The position numbers and the translations under genes are program-made. Source: Persicitalea sp038242095 (GTDB lineage: Bacteria > Bacteroidota > Bacteroidia > Cytophagales > Spirosomataceae). From it: a stretch of DNA of 12,485 nucleotides. The DNA lies in NCBI GenBank assembly GCA_038242095.1, contig JBBSSJ010000132.1, forward strand, positions 1 through 12,485. The letters are read 5' to 3'. This document shows positions 6,650 through 12,485 of this stretch, piece after piece. The stretch's first letter is position 1, and each line of letters starts with the position of its first letter. Under the pieces are notes generated by a model, which was not told where the DNA came from, did no database searches, and saw only the letters and a list, made by a program, of their open reading frames with translations.

Positions 6650-7974
6650 TGCGCCGCCTCAAAACAGTACACGTTCAAATGGCTGCTTACAAAAATACGC
6701 CCCTTCTGCCCATTTTTGCCCGACATACCCGTCACGAAGCCTGTCAGCCAGGAGTCGGTGCGGTTCTCGGTGTAGGCATCGGGACAGTCGAGCGCCCATA
6801 GTACTTTGCCATCCGCTACTCTGGTAGCAATCAGGATATTCGTTTCGATGTAATACACCACGCCATCCTGGTAGTGTAGGGCGCTGCTAATCCCACTTGA
6901 CCTGCGAACCCAAAATATGCGGCCCGTATCGGGGTCGATAGCGTAGAGTTTGGCGTTCTGTCCGTTGGCCAGTAGTTTTCCCTCGGCTGCGATCAAATCA
7001 GTGAATAAACTAGCCGGGGTAATTCGCTGGAACCAAACCCGCTTGCCTGTCATTAGTTCGTAACAGCCCACCCACATCCCAACGGCGAAATAAACTTTAT
7101 TACCAATAATATTCGGCCAGTTACCTACACCCACTTCGGACTTTAGGCTCGTTTTTATGTCACTGAGCATAGGCATTCGTTCATAAACCCACTTTCTTTG
7201 CGCGAGGTTGTAAAGGCCAAAATATCCAACAGTTGGCGTATTCTGATAATACGGCCGTATGTCAGGCAAGTCATAGCTGACTAGCAGCATCGTGTCAGTA
7301 CCTCTGACAAATGGCTTGATACTCCTGCCCCTGGCGATCCAGTCAAAACCACTCGGGTCATGCCAAACGCTATCGGGAAAACTTTTCAGCTTTGCAATCT
7401 CCCGCACTTCGCCCGAAGCCATGTCCCCTTGATAAATGCTTTCCTCCCAACGGTTTTTTGCGTATAGCTCAGGGTTCGTCCCGGTGAAATAAAAGTGTGC
7501 CCCCAATCCCGAAGTGGTGATTTGGCTATCGAAGCCCCCCCCCCATTGCTTTTTCCATAGCGTTCTTCCGGTTTCTTGGTCGATGCAGTAAAATCGGTGA
7601 CCATTCTTGTAAAAGAGCATATTCTGGTAAGCGTACACCTTATAATTGCGCACGTCGGCCGACTCGTTCGGAAGAAATCGATCGTTCCAAACCCAGGCGT
7701 CTTCGCCGTCATCCAGCCGCTTGAGCGACAACCCCTCGGCGATAGACTGCCCAGACCCAGATGATGTCGTCCGCTCGGAGGCCAGCACGTAGCGACCATC
7801 GTAGATATGTTGAGCGTACATACTTCCGTTCAACTTTCCATCCAGGCTGGTGGAGGACTTCCAGAGATGGGGTAGTCGTGTGACCACCCCATTCCCATCT
7901 TTCAGTACATGATCTTCTAGCTTTTTACAGGAGAACATGCCAACCATCGAAACAAAAATTATCAGTTCTTTCAT
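6646..7974 (-). CDS. PQQ-type beta-propeller lipoprotein, copy 1 (intact)
   Basis: The protein has 442 residues from ATG 7974. The signal peptide ends in lipobox MFSC with Cys16, so the mature protein should be lipid-anchored in the envelope. Repeats typical of PQQ/BamB-like beta-propeller blades are visible: FYCIDQETGRTLWKKQW (128-144), YELMTGKRVWFQRI (305-318), LYAIDPDTGRIFWVRR (343-358), LIATRVADGKVLWALDC (381-397) and LNVYCFEA (433-440). I see no catalytic residues or quinone-site evidence, so a binding or scaffold role is more likely than a dehydrogenase. Its start overlaps the stop of the hydrolase gene (TAATG) and its end overlaps the start of copy 2 (ATGA), showing tight translational coupling. 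A run of ten G in the coding strand encodes Trp144-Gly-Gly-Gly and may be prone to slippage. Confidence 0.88.
   Translation of the reverse strand: MKELIIFVSMVGMFSCKKLEDHVLKDGNGVVTRLPHLWKSSTSLDGKLNGSMYAQHIYDGRYVLASERTTSSGSGQSIAEGLSLKRLDDGEDAWVWNDRFLPNESADVRNYKVYAYQNMLFYKNGHRFYCIDQETGRTLWKKQWGGGFDSQITTSGLGAHFYFTGTNPELYAKNRWEESIYQGDMASGEVREIAKLKSFPDSVWHDPSGFDWIARGRSIKPFVRGTDTMLLVSYDLPDIRPYYQNTPTVGYFGLYNLAQRKWVYERMPMLSDIKTSLKSEVGVGNWPNIIGNKVYFAVGMWVGCYELMTGKRVWFQRITPASLFTDLIAAEGKLLANGQNAKLYAIDPDTGRIFWVRRSSGISSALHYQDGVVYYIETNILIATRVADGKVLWALDCPDAYTENRTDSWLTGFVTGMSGKNGQKGRIFVSSHLNVYCFEAAQ
7535..7544. repeat. Homopolymer run of ten C/G inside propeller copy 1
   Basis: Ten C on the plus strand (ten G in the coding strand) cover the end of Trp144 and Gly145-147. 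Copy 2 has GAC CGT AAC in place of the Gly codons, so the run is not needed by the fold. At this length the frame is open; a change of one base would truncate the protein a little past residue 150. Confidence 0.95.
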
Positions 7975-9248
7975 TAATGACCGATCGTAAAAATGGTTTG
8001 GCCATTTGTGTTGGACCCATCGAAAATTGGGTTAAGGGTATACTTTATTTTATCGTACACCAGCATCTCCCGGTGGTTGATATGCTGCGCCTCAACAATA
8101 TGCCCACGCCAGGCACCACCTTCGTTGCGAGCCGAGTAGCCAGGTACGATGCCGTCGGAAAAATCCGGCACGTATGCATCGACCGTCCGGGTGACCCATT
8201 GCAGGCAGGCCTCGTCGTTGCAATTCGGATCGACGCCATCACAAAACTGTGCCTGATCGCCGCATTGGAAGTCGTATTCAAGCACTTGCACTTGCTGCGA
8301 GACGGTGTACCCTGCCCCAACCAGCACTCGCCAGGCAGCGTTCGACTCATCCCGTATCCAATCAGCCCCCCTCTGCCAGCAGCGACGCTTCCACTGATGC
8401 AGGCCCCAAAAGGGAAAGAAAACATAACTCAGTGTGTTGTACGTATTTGCTTCGACCTGATAAGCACTCACCGCATCGTTGTAGGCATTAACACCTGGCT
8501 GGTCGTCGCCATCCGCGCCGTATGAACTCGCGACCCGCCATAGTATGGGGTTATCTTCGTTACCCCATATATTAATTTTCGGAGTACTTGTTCCCTGGTT
8601 GACTACGCTACTCATATAGCTACCATTAGGGTTCAAATCATCGACAGTTTGCGAAGGAGAGGTGAACCCAAGGCTATTCTTGATAGCATCCACGATAGCT
8701 CCGGCAATATCATTGGAGTGTTTGCCGATTATTCCACCAAAAGCTGAAATTCCTATCCCAATTGCAGGATTTGTAAAAATAATCACATTAGATCCCACGC
8801 TGGGACCGCGCATCAGTTCGTCTATACCATGATTGATAAAGGCCTGGGTACTGCCATTCTGGGTGGCAGGAGCGAGTTTAGCTCCACGTAGGGGAGCACC
8901 GACGGTCAGGTTCCCGGCCCAATGGGTAGGATACGATAGGTCCACATCGCGCACGGCGGTTCCACCCATGCTGTGGGCAATCGAAATTTTGTTAGAGCCT
9001 CCGGTATTCGACGTACGAATGTGATTGCCCATATAGGGGATTCCGCTGTTGGTGATATACCCCGTTCTGGTTTGCATCCCGAGATAATAGTTAGCATTTT
9101 GATACCCATTTTGAACATTTTCCCACGAAGGTGCCCCGCCTCCGAAGCCGTGTATCCAGTCCACGTCGCGAGTTTGTGCACTACCCACCAGAGGTGCCGC
9201 CAGCAAGAAAAGCCAGGCACTTTTCAGAATTGTGTTATTCGTTTTCAT
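7974..9248 (-). CDS. Secreted alpha/beta hydrolase (lipase/esterase-like) with a MopE-like cysteine motif
   Basis: The protein has 424 residues from ATG 9248. The Sec signal peptide (about 1-25) ends PLVGSAQT with no lipobox. The mature start DVDWIHGFGG (28-37) gives the strand and oxyanion-loop HG. ISIAHSMGG (89-96) is a nucleophile elbow with Ser93, in the form A-x-S-x-G in place of G-x-S-x-G. The acid is likely Asp365 in FSDGIVPGYSA and the base His389 or His392 in EAQHINHREML. This layout resembles lipases and PGAP1-like esterases; the substrate is unknown. A cysteine-rich insert, CGDQAQFCDGVDPNCNDEAC (329-348), holds C-D-G-V-D-x-N-C as in MopE-type putative metal-binding repeats. The gene starts 12 bases after the upstream lipoprotein gene and its stop overlaps the propeller gene, so the products are probably made together. 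Confidence 0.85.
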   Translation of the reverse strand: MKTNNTILKSAWLFLLAAPLVGSAQTRDVDWIHGFGGGAPSWENVQNGYQNANYYLGMQTRTGYITNSGIPYMGNHIRTSNTGGSNKISIAHSMGGTAVRDVDLSYPTHWAGNLTVGAPLRGAKLAPATQNGSTQAFINHGIDELMRGPSVGSNVIIFTNPAIGIGISAFGGIIGKHSNDIAGAIVDAIKNSLGFTSPSQTVDDLNPNGSYMSSVVNQGTSTPKINIWGNEDNPILWRVASSYGADGDDQPGVNAYNDAVSAYQVEANTYNTLSYVFFPFWGLHQWKRRCWQRGADWIRDESNAAWRVLVGAGYTVSQQVQVLEYDFQCGDQAQFCDGVDPNCNDEACLQWVTRTVDAYVPDFSDGIVPGYSARNEGGAWRGHIVEAQHINHREMLVYDKIKYTLNPIFDGSNTNGQTIFTIGH

Positions 9249-9260
9249 GATTTTTTAAGA

Positions 9261-9887
9261 TTAAATGTTGTTGACAAACTGAGCGTCGAGAATGGTTTCG
9301 TACCGGATTTCTTTCGCTTTCACGCCCGTACGGGCGTCATCGCTATGGGCTTCCGAGTACACTCCGACCAGTTTTATACCTTCTTTCTCGTTCTTATAGC
9401 GACAAGCGGAATGAAGCAGCATTTTATTCGTAGTCGCATCGTACACTTGGCTACTCAGCAACCGCCCGTAACGAGTATCAATGGTAGTAAGCACATAGTG
9501 TTTCGATTCTGGGGTAGAATCGTTCTGCCGTACCTGCACGACGTACTTACCCAACTGCTTCACGCCGCCTACGCTTTCGTCTATCATTTTTTGGAGTGAA
9601 CTTGCGTCCATTCTTGGATACCCCGTGGGTTCTTTCACGTTCAGAGGCGCATTTTTTGGCAGCCCCCTCGCTTCGCGCATGTCCTGGATTTGGGCAGAGT
9701 AATTGACAAACTTCAAAGCACGTTGCGAAATTTGCTTGAGGTTTTGGTCATAAAAGGTGGCTTTTCCACTACGCAATTCGGTGAGATGAGGCCCCAACTC
9801 TTCCCATTTGCGCAAGGCGGGCGGCAGTTTGTCCAGTTGTTGAGGTTGAAGCTGCACCGTATTCATTTCCAGGGAGCCGTCTTCCAA
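9261..9887 (-). pseudogene. Operon lipoprotein of unknown function, C-terminal part after a frameshift
   Basis: The open frame has 208 residues counted from TTG 9887 and lacks a signal peptide and a convincing start. The frame is in fact open farther up and reads AYIGEKIDSRL just before it, continuing the upstream lipoprotein once one C is removed from a run of four (9921-9924). I do not recognise the domain. It is rich in charged and polar residues, with LDKLPPALRKWEELGPHLTE, a probable helical middle, and a strand-rich end (KYVVQVRQ, KHYVLTTIDTRYGRLLSSQV, KMLLHSACRY, GIKLVGVYSE, EIRYETIL). That end resembles a small beta-domain such as those that bind peptides or lipids, but this is only shape reasoning. 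Its stop lies 12 bases before the hydrolase start, so the intact gene was the first of this operon. Confidence 0.75.
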
Positions 9888-9897
9888 TAGCCTTGAG

Positions 9898-10176
9898 TCA
9901 ATTTTTTCCCCGATGTAGGCGGGGAGCGGCGTTGACCTGCGTCATCTCTTTGGTTGGGGCATTTCCGTAATCCTCGACGATTCGGTAGGTGTACGTCTCC
10001 ACATCCATACTCGAGCCGTAGGCGACGCGGCTGTCGCTGAGCCAGTCGGCGCTTTCACGAGCACTTTTGTTTGGATTGGGGGATTGGCCCTCGTTTAAAA
10101 AGCTTGGTTGGCAAGCCGCAAAGGATACAGCGGCGAGGGCGGCCATAGCCACCCTGGGAAAGATATTTGTTTTCAT
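9898..10176 (-). pseudogene. Operon lipoprotein of unknown function, N-terminal part with signal peptide
   Basis: The frame has 92 residues from ATG 10176. The signal peptide ends SFAAC, making Cys22 the lipidated residue, followed by a flexible QPSFLNEGQSPNPNKSARES linker. The segment SMDVETYTYRIVEDYGNAPT leads to TQVNAAP (79-85), after which the frame slips and ends PRLHRGKN. Removing one C from the run at 9921-9924 gives NAAPAYIGEKIDSRLLEDG and joins the 208-residue frame, restoring one lipoprotein of about 304 residues. The short product could still be exported but would lack most of the protein. The lesion is one base in a C4 run, so a sequencing error cannot be ruled out. A weak minus-strand TAAGTTTA at 10203-10196 may be the operon's -7 box. 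Confidence 0.78.
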
Positions 10177-10289
10177 TGTAAAGGTTGAGTTGTGTTAAAC
10201 TTATCAAGATTTGACTGCCTGTTAAGCTGGCATAGCTTCGATTTGCTTCGGACTTTCCGGGACAAACCGCACATTTAATTTCTCTCCCT

Positions 10290-10297
10290 TATATTTG
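10290..10297 (+). promoter_or_regulatory. Plus-strand -7-like box TATATTTG
   Basis: TATATTTG matches TAnnTTTG exactly, but no -33 TTG is found at the right distance. No plus-strand gene follows. The only ORF is a five-codon one, MLKNI, starting at 10312. A hairpin with a U-rich tail lies 40 bases downstream, so a short untranslated RNA is possible. Chance occurrence in AT-rich DNA is also possible. Confidence 0.3.
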
Positions 10298-10336
10298 TAC
10301 CGGGTTTAGATGTTGAAAAATATTTGAACTGTCGTC

Positions 10337-10386
10337 GAAAAGGCCCTGCGCACGTTGCCAAACTGAGGTGGGGTCTTTTCTTTTTC
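10337..10386 (+). terminator. Possible terminator hairpin on the plus strand
   Basis: GAAAAGGCCC (10337-10346) pairs with GGGTCTTTTC (10371-10380) including one G-U pair, and TTTTTC follows. The 24-base loop contains TGCGCA, which could add inner structure. It could end a short RNA from the box at 10290. Read from the minus strand it also lies downstream of the Crp/Fnr gene stop, with GAAAAG giving a weak tail. Confidence 0.4.
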
Positions 10387-10518
10387 TTAATTTTGTAAAG
10401 TAAATAAGATTTATTTGTCCTATTATGTGACCTAACGCAAAAATCCATGTGCGCTTCATTACAATTTTATGTGATAAAACGTAAACGGTACGATTCAAAT
10501 ACCTGAAAATCAATAGTG

Positions 10519-11130
10519 TTATTTCTTCTTGATCTTACTGCTGAGAATACGGCTCACCGTTTCGCGGGAAATATTCAGGAAGCTGGCGACATGTTGGTGC
10601 TGGACGCGTCCGCTCATTTCGGGAAACAATTCAAGAAATTGCAGGTAACGCTGCTCGCTGTTGAATGAGCGAAAAAGATTCACCCGGTTTGCCATATAAA
10701 GCAATTGCATTTCGGTGATGCGCTGACCCAGGCTACGGGCGGGAGGATCGAGTTGGTAGAGGTCTCTGAGGTCTTCGTATTTCAGCGAAACCAACACCGA
10801 GCTCTCCAACAGCTCGGTGTTGTCCTGGTTGGGAATTTGGTTGCGGTAACTGTGAGGGTCGAAAATAATATTGGATTCCAGGGCAAACCAGTTCGTGATG
10901 TCTTTCCCGTCCGTGTTCAGGCTGTAGTTCCTCAAAAGGCCCGCATGAATGAAATAGATTTCAGCGTTGACCCGTCCCACGGGCATCAGCAAGGTACCCT
11001 TGCTAAATCTTTGCACGGCCAGCCGGTTGCGCAGGAAACCGATGGCGGGATCGCTTAATTCCAGTAAGGACGAAAAATACGCTATGCATGCTTCAGTCGG
11101 GTCGGTGGCGGGAGTTGAGGGCAAAGCCAT
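10519..11130 (-). CDS. Crp/Fnr family transcriptional regulator
   Basis: The protein has 203 residues from ATG 11130. Residues about 20-120 fit the cyclic-nucleotide-binding-like beta-roll (FSKGTLLMPVGRVNAEIYFI, HAGLLRNYSLNTDGKDITNW). The phosphate-binding cassette of true cAMP receptors is not visible, so the ligand is unclear. A dimerisation helix runs through QRITEMQLLYMANRVNLFRS, and the C-terminal helix-turn-helix is HQHVASFLNISRETVSRILS (179-198), where SRETVSR is the typical recognition helix. It has no iron-sulphur cysteine cluster like Fnr. It is divergent from the DEAD-box helicase and transcribed toward the envelope operon, 342 bases away. Whether it controls that operon is unknown. 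Confidence 0.9.
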   Translation of the reverse strand: MALPSTPATDPTEACIAYFSSLLELSDPAIGFLRNRLAVQRFSKGTLLMPVGRVNAEIYFIHAGLLRNYSLNTDGKDITNWFALESNIIFDPHSYRNQIPNQDNTELLESSVLVSLKYEDLRDLYQLDPPARSLGQRITEMQLLYMANRVNLFRSFNSEQRYLQFLELFPEMSGRVQHQHVASFLNISRETVSRILSSKIKKK

Positions 11131-11163
11131 TTTCTTTCTACATTGCGTTGTTAACTTTTGCTA

Positions 11164-11191
11164 CAAGGTACAGATTTTTGCATCGTCACAA
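11164..11191 (-). promoter_or_regulatory. Possible promoter of the Crp/Fnr-type gene
   Basis: On the minus strand TTG (11191-11189) and TACCTTG (11170-11164) are 18 bases apart, close to the Bacteroidota TTG/TAnnTTTG arrangement with one T missing. The leader to ATG 11130 would be about 30 bases. Confidence 0.4.
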
Positions 11192-11285
11192 AAATTGTAA
11201 CGCATTTTTTTAATTTCATAACATGGCCGCTGACCTGCGCTCCATTGGACAACAAATTCACCCAACTTTCCCCAAAATATTTCCG

Positions 11286-11293
11286 TATCTTTG
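11286..11293 (+). promoter_or_regulatory. -7 box of the DEAD-box helicase gene
   Basis: TATCTTTG matches TAnnTTTG exactly and lies about 70 bases before the helicase start. No clear -33 TTG is seen. The transcript would begin near 11300 with a leader of about 60 bases. Cold-shock control through this leader, known for some helicases, cannot be judged here. Confidence 0.5.
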
Positions 11294-11362
11294 CCACTAA
11301 TCAAAGCGGTTTACTGGCCGGGGAAACAAGGTCGGTATTTACTTATTTTAATGTACTGAACC

Positions 11363-12485
11363 TTGTTATTTAAAGACCTCGCCCTCCACGGCGACATTCT
11401 GAACGCCGTGGACGCCATGAATTTCAGCCAGACGACCCCCATTCAGGAACTGGCCATCCCCCCCATTCTCGAAGGCAAAGACCTTATCGGTTGCGCCCAG
11501 ACTGGTACCGGCAAGACGGCCGCCTACCTCATCCCGGCGCTCGACTACATTACTCAAAATCCGCAGGAAAAAGTCACGGTGCTGATCATCGTGCCGACCC
11601 GCGAATTAGCCACCCAAATCGACGGTCAGGTGCAGGGTTTGGGTTATTTTTGTAACGCTACGAGCATTGCAATTTACGGCGGCACCAAGGGTCCGGAGTG
11701 GGACCAGCAACGCAAGGCGCTCGAGCAGGGAGCCGACATCATCATCGCTACACCTGGTCGCCTGATGGCGCACATGCAGCTCGGTTACGTAGATTTCAGC
11801 CAAATCAAGTTTTTGATCCTCGACGAGGCCGACCGGATGCTCGACATGGGCTTTGTGGGCGACATTCTCGCCATCCTGAAATCGGTACCGGAAGACCGCC
11901 AAACGCTGATGTTTTCGGCCACGATGCCGCCTAAGATTTCGGAATTCGCCAAAAAGATTTTGAAGGATCCCGTTGAGGTGCGGCTGTCGGTCTCCAAGCC
12001 CGCCGCTGGCATCGACCAGCAGTTTTACATGGCCGGAGAAAACCAAAAGCTGCCGCTCCTGACCCATTTACTCAAAGAAGCCAAAGACCCCAGCATGGTG
12101 CTGTTCACCTCGCGGCGGTCATCGGTCGACTCCATCGTGCGGGCTCTGCGCCGCAAGGGTTTCAAGGCCGAGGGGATCTCCTCGGATTCGGAGCAGGCGC
12201 AACGCGAAATCGTCCTGCGCGATTTCAAGAACCGCACGTTTCCCATCCTGGTCGCAACCGACGTGCTGTCGCGCGGTATTGACATCGACAACCTTAGCCA
12301 CGTGGTCAACTACGACCTGCCGCGTGACCCCGAAGACTACGTTCACCGCATTGGTCGCACGGCCCGCGCCGAGTCCAAGGGCACGGCGATTACCTTTTTG
12401 GGTGGACAGGATCAGCGCGGCGTGCAGGGCATCGAGCGGCTTTTAGAACGCAAAGTAGACATTCAGAATATCACAGAATCGCTGG
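11363..12485 (+). CDS. DEAD-box ATP-dependent RNA helicase (C-terminus beyond the window)
   Basis: The frame is open from TTG 11363 to the window end, with 374 residues seen. No ATG or GTG lies between the upstream stop at 11357-11359 and residue 19, and LLFKDLALHGDILNAV matches the usual family start, so TTG is the likely start codon. All helicase motifs are present: FSQTTPIQ (Q motif, 21-28), AQTGTGKT (I, 45-52), PTRELA (Ia, 78-83), TPGRL (Ib, 130-134), DEAD (II, 154-157), SAT (III, 185-187), VLFTSRR (IV), ATDVLSRGID (V, 298-307) and HRIGRTAR (VI, 328-335). Such enzymes use ATP to unwind short RNA duplexes in ribosome assembly or RNA turnover in the cytoplasm. It resembles the RhlE/CsdA type, but the distinguishing C-terminal tail is outside the window. 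Confidence 0.96.
   Translation, partial: MLFKDLALHGDILNAVDAMNFSQTTPIQELAIPPILEGKDLIGCAQTGTGKTAAYLIPALDYITQNPQEKVTVLIIVPTRELATQIDGQVQGLGYFCNATSIAIYGGTKGPEWDQQRKALEQGADIIIATPGRLMAHMQLGYVDFSQIKFLILDEADRMLDMGFVGDILAILKSVPEDRQTLMFSATMPPKISEFAKKILKDPVEVRLSVSKPAAGIDQQFYMAGENQKLPLLTHLLKEAKDPSMVLFTSRRSSVDSIVRALRRKGFKAEGISSDSEQAQREIVLRDFKNRTFPILVATDVLSRGIDIDNLSHVVNYDLPRDPEDYVHRIGRTARAESKGTAITFLGGQDQRGVQGIERLLERKVDIQNITESL

Larger units (their letters stand above)
10177..10518. other. Intergenic region with promoter-like boxes and a hairpin
   Basis: These 342 bases separate the Crp/Fnr-type gene from the operon that starts at 10176, both on the minus strand. The end near 10176 holds GTTGTGTTAAA (10189-10199), also found upstream of the receptor gene at 594-604. 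The middle holds a plus-strand TATATTTG and a hairpin. The stretch 10380-10518 is AT-rich, and I see no convincing gene in it. A 74-codon minus frame from TTG 10513 has no recognisable features. Confidence 0.6.

Noticed and set aside
7977..9599. Long plus-strand open frames (7977-8525 and 8973-9599)
   Set aside because: They lie opposite the hydrolase and the lipoprotein and show no family features.
10289..10513. A 74-codon minus-strand frame downstream of the Crp/Fnr gene
   Set aside because: Its start is TTG, the composition follows AT-rich intergenic DNA, and no signal or motif is seen.
11606..12067. A 153-codon minus-strand open frame
   Set aside because: It is the antisense shadow of the DEAD-box helicase.

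Overview
The window looks like part of a Bacteroidota chromosome, most likely of the order Cytophagales (Spirosoma/Dyadobacter-like). The signs are a TonB-dependent receptor with a carboxypeptidase-regulatory-like N-terminal domain, two DUF4249 lipoproteins, many Sec and lipoprotein signal peptides, little use of Shine-Dalgarno sequences, and promoter-like TAnnTTTG boxes. No tRNA, rRNA, CRISPR array or insertion sequence is visible.

Layout. Bases 1-584 (minus) hold the start of a TonB-dependent receptor that leaves the window. Upstream of it lie two very similar DUF4249 lipoproteins (637-1668 and 2331-3368, minus). A YefM/YoeB-type toxin-antitoxin pair on the plus strand sits between them. 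The antitoxin is intact and has a textbook TGTACA palindrome, while the toxin frame is stopped at codon 37. A Tat-type exported sugar phosphate isomerase/epimerase-like protein follows (3478-4395, minus). A short plus-strand helix-turn-helix gene then appears with a frame-broken upstream part (4583-5068), ending before a strong terminator hairpin.

Bases 5178-10176 (minus) form one tight operon, read from high to low coordinates. It encodes a lipoprotein of unknown function (split by a 1-base shift), a secreted alpha/beta hydrolase with a C-D-G-V-D-x-N-C insert, and two tandem PQQ-type beta-propeller lipoproteins. The first propeller copy is intact but carries a run of ten G inside the gene. 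The second is broken by a 16-base tandem duplication and a poly-A change, and has lost its stop codon so that it reads through the terminator. This cell-envelope operon is the best candidate for an undescribed system. A plausible but unproven reading is a secreted hydrolase with duplicated partner or protective lipoproteins.

The right end holds a Crp/Fnr-type regulator (10519-11130, minus) and a divergent DEAD-box RNA helicase (11363 to the window end, plus). The helicase appears to start at TTG.

A theme of the window is gene decay or switching: four separate genes carry frame or stop lesions between about 2.0 and 9.9 kb. Single-base homopolymer changes could be sequencing errors. The 16-base duplication, the nonsense codon and the stop loss are harder to explain that way.
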